Positions 13,700-28,711 of a stretch of 64,000 bases of DNA are shown in pieces. The translations under genes were made by a program, and so were the position numbers. The notes under the pieces are model-generated. The model had not been told where the DNA came from and did no database searches. It saw nothing but the letters and a program-made list of their open reading frames with translations. The number at the start of each line of letters is the position of its first letter. Position 1 is the first letter of the stretch. Source of the DNA: Aphrophora alni (Eukaryota > Arthropoda > Insecta > Hemiptera > Aphrophoridae); NCBI GenBank assembly GCA_963513935.1, contig OY740769.1, positions 39,831,120 through 39,895,119 on the forward strand, in the 5' to 3' direction.

Positions 13700-13881
13700 A
13701 ACTTTGATGGACCCGAGGGGCTATAATTGAATCTACAACACTTTTTCTTCATATAGTCTTGGGTTAGATCAAAGTATTCCTTGACCAACTCTTGTTCTCT
13801 TTCGACTCTTTCTGTGTTAGTGTATTTTTTTAAGTTCATTATAGCATGATGGCAGTATAGTTTATCGTTTTTAAATAACAA
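13700..13881 (-). CDS. Candidate internal exon of an unidentified host gene
   Basis: On the minus strand a 182-nt stretch is open from a good acceptor (pyrimidine-rich CCCTTATTTAG, ending at about 13882) to a good donor (GTACGT, 13694-13699). It begins on a codon boundary and ends two bases into a codon. The peptide is charged and helical in character: it includes KLYCHHAIMNLKKYTNTERV, then a stretch ending QELVKEYFDLTQDYMKKKCC. This looks much more protein-like than the surrounding AT-rich noise, and the codons are less AT-biased. The same frame runs a few codons past the donor before a stop. I do not recognise the family, and no neighbouring exon was found, as expected if the introns are long. 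It could instead be a fragment of an unknown transposon. Confidence 0.35.
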
Positions 13882-15720
13882 CTAAATAAGGGAATATCTT
13901 ACAAATATTATTACTTTTATTTTTTTTAATACAGACTGTAATAAGAACTGAGATTTAAAATATGATTTTTTTTTTCCAAATCTAATCATGAATTAGGTAA
14001 TGCTTAAATTTTAAAGCTGTTGTTAAACCAAATAGTTAGAAAATTAATTTTCAAAATTTCTTAGTGTTTGAAAATGGCAGCCAAAAGTTTTTATGTATAG
14101 GCCTACGTTTTTATACATTGATTACGCTAATAAAAATATTTTATAAAGCAAACACAATTAAAGAATTAGAGAGTAATAAACTATATGACATGAGAACCAA
14201 TGTTTTTAATATTTAACCATAATCCCCCAAACATCCCAAATAAAAGACAACTTATTTTAAGAACGGTTTTTTTTTTCTTTTTTTTTTTGTTTTTTCAATT
14301 GAGGTTGTTATTATCATATAATAAAATAAACTTTGTAAAAAAATACACGAACTTTCTTGCATATCGATCCACAAAATCAAATAAATATACAGAAAAAATA
14401 ATGTGTCGCCATTGAATCAAAACTTTCTCTATTCTACTTATAATGGAAAAAAAAATTATTAACCAAAGAAGATACATTTTCATATTTTCTTTATTTCTCA
14501 AAAGATATAAATTAAGTGTAGATCTTGTTAAATTAAAGTTTCCCCATATAGAGTAAGATATTTTTGCTTGGGATATGGGAGAGTATTGGTTCATAAATTT
14601 TACGAAAATTGTACTTTATTCTGAGCTAATTTTGAGAAAATGCCTTTTATAAGAACTGTTAAAAATACCTTTTAATTTACTCAGTTTTGCTAAAGTATTC
14701 TATGATTAGCTGCTAAAGTAATAGCTAATGATTATTAAGTAAAAACCAATATTTATGTGTGTTATTATATATACTAATATTCATTAATGTATTTTAGTAG
14801 TGCTAATATTTTTTTATTTATTTTTTTTTATCTACAGTAGCCTACATCCTGCCAAATGTTACAAATATTCATCCAAATATTACTCCATTGGACTTAACCA
14901 TCAGTCGACCTACTGCAATACTAGAATTTGTAATCAATATTGTACAATAACAACTTAAACCTATCCATCATAACTATAACACAACTGATATGGCACTATA
15001 GAGTTTACTGTATTTGTGTGTAAAAAAAGTAATGTAATTTTATAACAAACATAAGGACTTTTATTGTCTAGTATCTTAATATGATAATAATACTCTTATT
15101 ACTTATAATAATAACTTACACTAGTGATTTTCGTAAGTTTATAAACAAATTCCCGCATATTACATTAGTCTACAGTTACATTTCGATAAGGAAAGAGGTA
15201 AAAATGATCAATTTCATCGTGATGTCGAACTCGCTTAAGCAGATTTTGATTGATTTCCTTGTTTACACGCACTTCTATATTCATCTTTCACTGATGACAT
15301 CAATTTTGTTTTGGTTCCATTTCTTGCCGTTAAAGAGATAATGCAACACCGATCCAACAAGCGGAACTCGTTTTGTTAACTTCGTCATTGCTAAAAGTAA
15401 TAACGTAAATGAATATCATTTGTTTATTTTAGTTTTATTTAGGATACATCTTTCCTGTACCTGTCAAATGATTGTGATGAATTGTAGACACACTCGCTAA
15501 TTTTAAGTACACTACATCAATAAGTAATACTTATAATGTTATTTATCTCCGGAATTCCACACAAAATTAGTAACCCTTAACCCTGAGGGCTCATATATAT
15601 TGAGTAAGCGATCAAGATGGTACCTAGTTGTATCTAGAATTTGTTTATGTAGTATTGGGTTAGATCCCCCTGTTTTGTTTTTGATATCAGGTGTCTCTTT
15701 ACAAACTTTTGTTCTTTATT
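13882..15720. other. AT-rich DNA with no recognised gene
   Basis: Homopolymer T runs occur (for example 14260-14290 and 14810-14830). The open frames at 14200-14415, 14295-14594 and 15081-15341 are AT-composition frames rich in Phe, Tyr, Ile, Asn and Lys, with no motifs. Confidence 0.55.
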
Positions 15721-15724
15721 AACC

Positions 15725-15850
15725 TTGACGCTCATCGAGGGCTAAGTTTCTTTATTTCGTGATCTTTTCTTACTTTTCATAGAAGGCATTGATGAGCAAA
15801 GATGTTTCGCTTCTAAACAAACACGAAAAAGACAATTTAGTATTGAAATT
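15725..15850 (+). repeat. Short diverged repeat copy F1 (partner at 17100-17215)
   Basis: TCGAGGGCTAAGTTTCTTTA is followed by a spacer, AGAAGGC.TTGATG, and a CTTCTAAACAAACACGAAAAA-like end. It aligns with 17100-17215 in the same orientation. The opening word also recurs at about 46000 (TCGAGGGCTAAATTT), just after the minisatellite. Confidence 0.45.
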
Positions 15851-16034
15851 TGTGTAAGGACCGTAAGAAAGTTTGTGTTAAGAAATAAAAAAGGTTTTGA
15901 AAACAACATAATTACCAGTTAATTTCTATTCACTTCGCAGATATTCTGAGCATTCGTTGAGATAAATAATACAAACATAACCTTTAATGTTTCTCTACAA
16001 TTTTTGAAGATATGAATTAGTTAGTTGCTTTAAA

Positions 16035-16411
16035 TAATAAATAATAATATTTTTATTTTTATTTTTTTTATTTACAATTGAAACTGAGCTTAGTCCATCT
16101 ATCAATATTTCTATAAAATAAAAGAGTTTGTTGGCTGCACATCCTACGACGCACTCCAATATACAAAATCACTTGTTCTTGTGTTATTTACGTATTAGTC
16201 TTGTCTTAGGCCAAATCAAACGGTTTTATCCTGTCCAACGGCTGAACTTGAACTGAATTGTCGAGAACTTATAGCATCTCGATGTTATGGTGCTTAAGCA
16301 ATCTTTCTTCATGCTTCCTAGCAAATCGCCGAACCTCTTCATAAACTGTAGCAATTTGTAAATCCTTTTGGAGATCATCATTGCGTATGTACCATGGGGT
16401 ATTAACAAACT
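16035..16411 (-). mobile_element. 5'-truncated jockey-like non-LTR retrotransposon, 3' end only
   Basis: The fragment consists of the last 68 codons of ORF2 (16206-16411), about 130 bases of 3' UTR, and an A-rich tail. The tail, read on the minus strand, is A-runs broken by T (about 16075 down to 16035), the form expected of a target-primed insertion. Everything upstream of the reverse transcriptase C-terminus is missing. No target-site duplication could be delimited by eye in this AT-rich flank. Confidence 0.7.
16206..16411 (-). pseudogene. C-terminal remnant of a jockey-like reverse transcriptase ORF
   Basis: Read on the minus strand the frame gives TPWYIRNDDLQKDLQIATV, then EEVRRFARKHEERLLKHHNI, and ends LDRIKPFDLA followed by a natural TAA at 16206-16208. 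This matches the conserved C-terminus of jockey-type ORF2 proteins, which characteristically have a PWYVRN..LH.DL block, a helical R..H..RL..H.N segment and a terminal R.KP.DL motif. One internal TAA interrupts about 68 codons. No catalytic domain remains, so it is inactive. It has no functional relation to its neighbours. Confidence 0.75.
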
Positions 16412-17099
16412 TTAAATAATGAGTCCGATAACACAATTTGTGGATACAGAAAATATGAAAGAAATATCACCAAAACCAGTAAAATATCATGTAAGGAAAA
16501 CTATTTGCGATTTAATTGAGAAATATTTATGTTAACATGTAAGCTACAATCAATTCATATATGAGAACAACAAATTCAATTTGTGTGATCAATTAAAACC
16601 TGAATTTTTCTCAACAACATTACATGTTTACTTTTTACTAATTTATATAGATTATAAGCTACTCTTTAGAATAATATAAAAAACTTAATAAGCCAATTTG
16701 CTTTCACCATGACTTAACACTGCATGTTGTAGCTTCAATTAATTCATCTATAAAGGCAATTAATTATTTATTGACATGGAAAGTATCTCTTAATGTTTAT
16801 GTATAATATAAATTAAACGTTGGTGTGATGCATTTGACTTATACGGTAATATAAAAGACTAGCAATTAGCCCGTACATTTTATTTCATCAGTAAATTTAT
16901 TGCTGTTTACAGTATTTAACAAGTACGTCACAATTTTAAAATTCAATCTTAATTTTTTCCTTTGTTACTGAATGGCATATCAAATCTTATTTTATTATAT
17001 TTACATGTTATGATTTAGTTTGGATTAGATTACAGTAGAGAAGAGTTCACGAAAAGAATTCGACATTCACAATTTACCAAAACTTCTAAACTATTAATA
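16412..17099. other. AT-rich DNA with no recognised feature
   Basis: Nothing gene-like or repetitive is recognised between the jockey fragment and the second F repeat copy. Confidence 0.5.
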
Positions 17100-17215
17100 A
17101 TACTCGAAGGCTAGGTTTCTTTATTTTACCATATTTGTACAGAAGGCGATGATGTCTGAGAGATTTGTCTCCTTTAAACAACGAGAAAAAAAATAATATA
17201 AAAAAATCTAGACAA
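17100..17215 (+). repeat. Short diverged repeat copy F2 (partner at 15725-15850)
   Basis: TCGAAGGCTAGGTTTCTTTA, a spacer, AGAAGGCGATGATG, then CCTTTAAACAACGAGAAAAA. Similarity to 15725-15850 is over the whole length, with indels in the middle. Confidence 0.45.
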
Positions 17216-20200
17216 TGAATATTAGGTGTACAGGATAAGTCAGGTGTTTGAGTAGCTAGGTGTTTTAAATATTAAATATAAAAGTAAAATAGTGTGCAAG
17301 ACAACTTTCAATATTTTGAAACTTAACCTAACATAACATACCCAATTCGATGTGACATTTACACTTATTTCAACGCACAACTTCAATCAACAACTATGAT
17401 AGTGTGTACCGCATAAAAGCAATAGAAAAACACCGTCTCCAGAGATAACAACTAAATTATAAAATCATTTAAAATCCCTAAGACATACACTCTCCAAAGT
17501 CATGAAGTACGGTCTATTAAAAAAATTAACTGTAAATTTTTGAATGGAGACTAACCTCTGTACCTAACCTAACTTGTCCTGAACATCAAATAAAATCTTG
17601 TCGTTATGTAGGTTATAAAATGTTCATTCAGCTACCCTCTCGTAATTTATATAGAAGTGTCTACATTACACTATATACTTTTAATGTATTATTTCTTTTT
17701 TTTATTATATCCCGCAAAAAAATGACACACAATCCACCCAAAAGTCCGTATTCCCACGTATCACAAATATTTATAAAATAAATCATTTAACAAAACAAAA
17801 AACATTCCAATGTAATATTTTTTGTTCCGTTTCACGTCAAAACCAGAATTTTTCATGTGTTCTCATATTGTAAAGTGGTAATTAAGTTTGCATTTTTTAC
17901 ATCTTATGTTTTTGGCAGCCTCCAAATTACCTGAACTTAACGTTAAAGTAATTAATTTATTGCAGTGATGTATATATTGCTCGTTTTAAAGCAGCACAAA
18001 ATTTATTCCCACAAGACGTAGTAGTACTTACATATACAATATTGCCATAGAAATCCATTAAAAAATTGTAAATACTGAAATATAAATACTTAAGGAACAA
18101 ATTAACTGATTTAAAACCGGAGCATATATACCGAATCGAAAATTGGTTAACTGATCAGTCAAATCCAACTTGATAATTTCTCATAATTTATGGTCGTTTA
18201 CATCTGATAAACATAAATTTCAATATAATCGCCTAGCTAAATCTCCAGATTTTAAAATGAAATATTTTACAGTGAACAAGTAATGTTCTTCGAATGTTTT
18301 CAAGACAAAACCTTTTCCAACTCAACCTTATTTGAATTGTATATTTAATTAAGTGTTTTTTATGAAGATAAAAAGGTTTATATTAACCCTATAAAGAGTG
18401 AAATAAAATTGCTTTCAATTGCCTTTTGTTGTCTGAAACAGAAACCATTTCAAGTGGCAGTCAAGTGTGGTTGTTATATTACGCGGTACGTGTTTATGAA
18501 AATAAATATACTTTTATAGAGGTAAGGGAAACCCAGCATATAAAATATCCCATTCTACATTTGTTAGAGGCGTGGCATTAAGATAACAAATCAAGAGTGC
18601 CAAATAAGCTTCCCACTTATAATGAAAAATACTCAACCTATGTATTTATATTAAATCATCCGAAGTTTTGTAACTAACAGAAAGTTTTGTTTTGTATCTT
18701 TTAGGATAATTTATTTCTCAAGCAATGGAAGTTTTTAATACTCGCAAAATGTTAATAGGTATATTGTTTTATAAGAAACACTTGTAGCTCATCTAATAAT
18801 ATAATATTCTATAAATTAATATTTACTGATAATGATATATAATAACCTATAACTTACAAATTGTGAACAGTTCTTTATATTATTCGAAGAACGTGCACCC
18901 AATAACATAATTAAAACTAACTCTACCTTTGTTGAACATTTAATAAGAATGTAACTTTTTAATAAATAGCTAGAAAATATGAATATTTAACAAAATTTAA
19001 ACAAATATAAATGTTCTTGAAAATTTTAAATATACAACTTCAATATATTTTATTTTATTTCTTATATTTTGTTATTTAAACATCATCGCCTTATAAAAAA
19101 AAGAAGAAAAGAACATAACATAACATAAAAACCTCTAGCTTTCGAATACTCTAATAACATCAAGGTCGGAATAAAGGGTAGTTGTTCAAACGTGACGTGA
19201 TAGAAAAGATGAAAAAGAGGTATCTTAAACAACACTACGTAGAAAGTGTAGATCCACCAGAGTCCCTCGATATTGTAAAGCCCTTACTTATAGTGATAGC
19301 CTGAGAGACAAAACCTTAAAAGTGAATCGGGCAGACTACCTAACAAATAATTAATTTTGTATTGTAATTGCTTGTATCACTTAATAAGGTCTTTATTATA
19401 ACTCCACAAATCGTAATAACCGACAGTAATAAAAATTAGGTAAGCAACTTACTGTGATTTAGTTAGTTTTTTGAAGACCACGGTCTTCTGATATTAAATC
19501 GTGTGTTTTAAAAATTTTATATTTGTGTAATCACTGTTCCATAAAATGTTATTATCTAATTATTGTTGAATAGTGTATTTTTTTTTTTTTTTAATTATTT
19601 TTTTAATTTTAATGGTTTTTCTTCAACATGAGCTAGGATGCCGTCTGGTACGTATGAAACATAAAACGTCAACTAAATCTTGAAACTATTTTTTAGTTTT
19701 GTTGTCTAATGTTTGTAGTAACGAGTTAAATTCGATTACCTTGTTTAATTTAATTCATTTAACGATATAATTCCGATCAATTTCATACAAATCTGTGTTA
19801 AAAACTAGTTTAAAATTATTTTATATAAAACCTAACGACACTCTTAAAACAAATACTGCATTTATGAATGTAAACCCCCTTGCATACTATGCATTACGTG
19901 TTTTAATCCTTCACATGAAATTATATTTGAGAACTATATTATATGTACCTTAGTAAATTCATATTGAAGCCCACAGTTTTGTTATACATGTAAATTAGTA
20001 TTTTGATAATAAAATTTTCAATACCACGCAAATATGATACAATAAATATATAATTTTACAGCGTTTGGTGCAAGAATTAACAACACAACTATACAAAACA
20101 TATAAAATTATATCTCTTCATATAGAAAAACACATAAACATTTTTTTTTTTTAATAATGAACTTATGCATTTAATTCCATGAAAAGAGAAACATCAGGCA

Positions 20201-21255
20201 GTAATACATGCCTAACAGTAACCTAGTGTATTAAATAATTAACTGGTTGGTATATTATATGATAAACTGAATAACTTCAAAGAATAGATAAAATATACAA
20301 TATTCCCTCATTTCACTACAACTCGGTCATAAAATAACAGAGTAATTGGCACCTCCAATCCTATATCATGTAACACTAATCCGATCTTCGACATTTATCG
20401 TACAAAATAATAGGTTCTAAGTCCAAATACATATTTAGTCCAATATATTTATATTTATTTCTAGACTCTTCTGTTGGTTTTCAATGTATATGAACGTGTC
20501 CATTACTAGTTTTCAACTTATAAAATATGACCCTATATGGATATTTGAAGATGAAGTCTTATTTATTCAAGGAATACATTGAGTTACGGTAAATACAACA
20601 AAATACATATGTTACAAAGTATCTTCTGTTACTCAAATACTTATATTGAGTAAATGTTTTGCCCCTTCCTGCTTCGTCAAATCTTTTGCGGAATAATTTC
20701 TTTATAAAGCTTGCAAAGTACTTGGTCTATTCACAAGTGTAATATAACGAAAGGAAAGATTTGATTAAATTGAGATACAGTTGAAACAATACTAAACTGT
20801 ATAATATATTTGAACTACTGGATATTGTAGGTTTATTTAAACAAAGAAAAGTGTTCAATGAAAAATTTATTTAAATCCATAGTTGATTTCAACCTTCAAG
20901 ATTTTTACGCATTTAATTTGTTCCCACGATTCCTACATTCATTCATAAATGTCCTCTACAAGTACCTGATATTCGGGTATAAATTGTTTCCAAAAGTAAC
21001 TTATAATTATACTGTACACGACCATTCTCAGTAATACATTTTCCCACGTAAAGTTCATCTCAATGTACAACATTTTCTAAATTATAATTGTTTGAAGAGC
21101 GACTGTACGAATTTTCTTAACATGTGTTCATTTCAGGCATTTCATGTCCCAGTAAAAATGGGTATTTTATTATATATTTGCTATATTCCTAACATGCCAC
21201 TAAAATACACGATGAAATGATTTCATTGTTACGCACTTTGGTAAAGCCTAGAAGA
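17216..21255. other. AT-rich DNA with no recognised gene
   Basis: About 4 kb with no frame above background, no tandem array and no recognisable RNA gene. TAACCTAAC-type words occur near 17325 and 17565 but not in tandem. Confidence 0.55.
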
Positions 21256-22830
21256 CATCAACAAATCGAGCAAAGTCAAGAGAAAATTTGATCACTTAAA
21301 AAGCGATATTTAGTCCAACTACAGGCCCCGTAAAGTAGAATTACCAAAGCTAATAAAAGCAATACGGTGGTCATAATCAAAAACCAAAACCACAGCCAAA
21401 AAGCCAATGAATTTTTCAATATAAATAATACTAGGAAAACCCCCATTAACCCTACTAAGAAATTTTTGAAAGAATTAAATTCCGCCATCAACAAATGCAT
21501 GAACCTACAAGACGATATTTGAAACGCATTAATACATTTGCTCCACAGTTCACTGGGTTACCCAAAATCCATAAAAAGTTAAAAACTCGATTAGGCCATT
21601 AATTATTTACACCACTGCACCAGGTTACAGAACTGCAAAAAAGTTGGAACACGTAATAAAAATTAATATACCTTTAAATATAAATACCAGTAGCATCGAT
21701 TTTGTAAATAAAACAAAACATTTGTTCGTCTCTCAAAGACATACAGTCATTTCATTTGACATAGTAAATACACTAACGTGCCCGTACAAAATACCCTAGA
21801 TATTTTGAGAGAATATTTAATCGATTGTAATAAGCTCAATGTCTAACAAATTGATGAACTTCTGGCGTTGCTTAAAGTTGTATTAAAACAAAATTATTTC
21901 ACTTTACGTATATTTGAATTATTTTGAAGATGATTTTATAATGTACGAGCGCAGTTTGCACGGAAAGAAAATAATATTTTATGCAAGATATGTTAACGAT
22001 ATCTTTATAGTTTTCGATGGCACATTGCGTTAGGCGGAAAAGTTAAAAATCTGTATCAACAAAATCAACCCCAATATCCACTTTACAATAGAAATTGAAT
22101 TAGATAATAAACTAAGCTCCTAGATTTAACCAAAACCAAATTTTCAGATAAGCTAACTATAAAATTTAGCGAAATCCATCTACTACAGATAAAACTATAC
22201 ATGCACCCTCACACCACCCAATTTCTCCACATGGTGAGTTTTATCCACCGCCTTCTCACTATACTGATGAATAAACAGGACTTTCACAAAGAATTAACCA
22301 CCATAAAATATATAGCACAATTGAACGGATACCACATCTCTATGATAGACAAATAATTTTATAAACAAAAGTAAAACAAACAAAACCCCATCTTATGTGT
22401 AAAAAAAGAAATTAACAAATTTATGTCCGTTAAATATTGTTCCCAAAATGTTAAAACATACAATTGCAAAACATAAAATAAAAATCACTTTTCGCACCAA
22501 CAACAATGTTCAAAAGACCCAATTAATTGACGCCGACAGACAGAAAGTCAGATGTGTACAGAATTAACTGCGACGATTGCAACTAGTTTTATGTTGGACA
22601 GACAGGTTTAAAGAACACTTGCAGCACAATAACATGGGTAAGAAGAATTCAAACTTTGCTCAAGATTTAATAGACTCTAATCATTCATTCACAAATTTTG
22701 AGACCCTTTCATTTTTTTTATAAAGGGAAGACATATGAACACTTCCCTTTATAATTTTGAAGAATTCGAAATTTATAAAGAATTTTTAAATAATCCAACC
22801 ATTAGATTAAATGATTAGCTGTAAGTTCAG
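21256..22830 (+). pseudogene. Decayed Penelope-like element: reverse transcriptase plus GIY-YIG endonuclease
   Basis: The diagnostic blocks of a Penelope-like element appear in the correct order on the plus strand, separated by stops and frameshifts. ANKSNTVVIIK (21349-21381) corresponds to the family's ADKGNTVVI motif. NPTKKFLKELNSAINK follows at about 21445-21495, then GLPKIHK (21555-21575), the hallmark word. VISFDIV (about 21746) continues in another frame as YTNVPVQNTLDILREYL. The catalytic box reads YVND (21989-22000) in place of YVDD. Next come INKINPNIHFTIEIE (about 22057), a HMVSFIHRLLT segment (about 22230), and finally the GIY-YIG region YRINCDDCN-stop-FYVGQTG (22557-22611). That last block has the CxxC and YVGQTG signature. 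The second catalytic Asp of the RT box is retained but the first is Asn. The element is inactive. Confidence 0.85.
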
Positions 22831-23100
22831 AGTGATGACCTGTATGACACAGCCCTCATCTATCATGCAAAACCAGTTTTTTGGCTACATAAAAATAATA
22901 AATAGTATAACTTGGAGGACGCGACGGTGTACACCAAATACAATTGTACGGCGCTAAAAATGTTAAAATACTTTTTAAAGTTCACGTATTGTGTATTTTA
23001 GTGTTTTAATGTTGTGTTTTATGTTTTTAGTATATTTGTGTGCACATGACGAAGTAAATAACTTTATAATGTGATTACTGTCCTGAAACGCGTCAAAAAA
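22831..23100 (+). repeat. 3' non-coding tail of the Penelope-like element, with a hammerhead-like terminus
   Basis: The tail ends in TGATTACTGTCCTGAAACGC followed by GTC (23072-23094). The segment GAAACGCGTC resembles the GAAA core with minimal stem III found in hammerhead ribozymes of Penelope-like elements. Upstream, ATGACGA (about 23047) sits where the CUGANGA box would be, and AGTAA/TTACT can pair between them. The box is imperfect, so catalytic activity is doubtful. A related terminus is at 56876-56900. Confidence 0.45.
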
Positions 23101-23228
23101 ATCCTTACAAAGAAAAAAGTCATACGACTGATTAATTGCATGCAATATTTGTTATTAATGTTATCATATATTAAAATATTATTTCAATATTTGAAGTAAC
23201 TTCAGTAATAATGAAAATTATGACACTA

Positions 23229-23289
<61 letters not shown>

Positions 23290-24295
23290 AATATGAGATA
23301 GTGAGAGACTCACATTATTAAATAATGGTTTGTAATTTATTTTTATCTCTACCAAGCATCTTAAGTAACATCACTCTGACATCACTGTTGGTTTACCTGT
23401 AAACACAGGCTGCACAACCTAGCGGCAATCTATTGAATTATGCAAGAAATAAATAACCATACAGGGAATTACAGGATAAATCTCATTGACTTTTTTATGT
23501 CACAGTACCTTAGTAACATAATATCAATGAAACGAACCTAACTCATATTTGCTTGTAACGTCGACTAATAAACTACAAAAGTGGTGTAAGAAGATCTAGT
23601 TGTAAAATATTAACAAATAATTATTCATTGCAAAATACTTAACGTTCCTATTTAATTGATTAGTTCTTTGTTTTTCTTTCCCACTAATACGTAAAAGTAT
23701 GGAAAAATACTAATTCAAAACTCTTCCAAAATATATCCTTTTTTGTATTTGCATTTCAGTTAGGAATTTGTGAGTATACATGTTCGAGTTTCATTTTAAT
23801 ATTACGGCTGACTATCTATCTATCCCTAAATAACAAGTATTATTAAGAAAGAAGATTTTCACGTATTTCTAAGGAAACCCATTTTAAAATTCACACTTAC
23901 AAATTACATTTAGTTTTCACTTTACTCATAATCGTATTAAACTTGAAGTTGAACAGAGAATGCATTGATGCAAGGATATGTGATGTGTTTGTTAGTAAAT
24001 TAATTATTAGATGACGACAAGTGTGATTTTGTTTCCACACTTGAGAGTCCCTTGGGAGCGAATCATTTGAACTTAGAAAACAAATTATATTTCAATGTAA
24101 CTTCTACAGTAATATGTGTATAAACGTTATTTTATCAATCTAAATTAACAAATTTCTTATTAGTTTCAGACTGTATAAGAATCCTCCTTAAGTTATAGCT
24201 TTTTGTAAATTAAATAGTTAACGACGCCATTTAAAGGCTTTCCAAATTACCAACAGGTTTTAAGTTGAAATTTAAAGCCTAAAAACAAAAACACA
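23101..24295. other. AT-rich DNA with a TA microsatellite
   Basis: Apart from the (TA)n at 23228-23285 nothing is recognised. Confidence 0.55.
23228..23285. repeat. (TA)n microsatellite
   Basis: About 58 bases of alternating T and A with one ACAT interruption near 23240. Confidence 0.95.
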
Positions 24296-24299
24296 ATAT

Positions 24300-24690
24300 A
24301 TTTCATCTAGTTACAGAAATTTTATATTTATATGTTATTCCTAAGATATACGATGGGGTCAGATATGTAGAAACGAAACTAATGTAAAATTAAAACTCAG
24401 CTCTCCAATAAGATACGATGTTATGTGTTTCAACAAAATTTTAATTTATTTAAGTCCAAAAGTTATGACCAAAACATAATCCTTCACTGGGACATTTATC
24501 TTTTAACAGTCAGAAAAGTATTATTTCCGTTAGTGTTTCTTTAGATAATGCTTTATAATCAATGTAGACCCTCATCATATTTTTACCCTTACCTCTACGG
24601 TGATGATTTAGTATAAGAACTAATCATTCCATGTGACACTCACTTTTCAGCAAACTATAAAACTTTTATTCCCACAAGTAATCTCATGTA
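24300..24690 (+). repeat. Diverged repeat copy C1 (partner at 50285-50645)
   Basis: It aligns in direct orientation with 50285-50645: GGG.CA.AT..GTAGAAAC, AACTCA..TCTCCAA, then TGCTTTAT, CTCATCATATTTTTACC (about 24570) against CCTAATCATATTTTTACC (about 50507), and a TTTTCA.CA.ACT.TAAAA end. Divergence is high and no coding frame is shared. Confidence 0.5.
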
Positions 24691-28145
<3,455 letters not shown>

Positions 28146-28656
28146 ATACATAATTTAATTTATTATTAGTTTTCTTTTCAATTAAATTATGAAAAGAAAA
28201 TAGGTTCTTCTTACTTTAGACGAAGATGTTTGAAGTAAAATGTATTGCTTTACAATACTGTATCATTTATTTCTGCAAACGTGCGAGCTACTTGAGACCT
28301 GGTCACCTTTACATCGTTGAGCCAAATTAATTCCCTAAAAGGCATTATACTCCCCATTCCCATCATTATATGCTTCCAATATATTTTTAAATAGCTCTCG
28401 TAAATTAAATCACTGGCTACTTTGAATTTGCACTTTACAAATTAGCTTTGATATGAACTTCTTTTATTCGATTCAATTTATACAATCATCCAATAACTCT
28501 ACGTTCATTCATTACAACTTCATTTATTTTAAATAACAGACTCCATTACGTATGTAAAACAGCGTATACTTCGAACTCTGTGCTTCAAAATACATAAAAT
28601 GTAAGTTTCAATAAATTCAAACAACAATTGAGAATGATCACAAATTTGGCATGAAG
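28146..28656. other. AT-rich DNA with no recognised gene
   Basis: A word resembling ACTTCGAACTCTGTGCTTCA (about 28570) recurs imperfectly near 29220 (ACTTCAAACTCTGTTCTTTA), suggesting a small local duplication. Nothing else is seen. Confidence 0.45.
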
Positions 28657-28711
28657 GGGTTGGGTTAGGTTAGGTTGGGTTAGGTTAGGTTGGGTTAGGT
28701 TAGGTTAGGGT
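28657..28711 (+). repeat. Interstitial telomere-type tract, TTAGG/TTGGG
   Basis: About 54 bases made of pentamers TTAGG and TTGGG. The order is regular: TTGGG TTAGG TTAGG repeated three times, then a further TTAGG and TTAGGG. This gives a 15-base unit. TTAGG is the common arthropod telomere repeat. Confidence 0.85.

Noticed and set aside
21276..21500. Minus-strand hydrophobic frame resembling a membrane protein
   Set aside because: It is antisense to the Penelope reverse transcriptase region, whose motifs lie on the plus strand.
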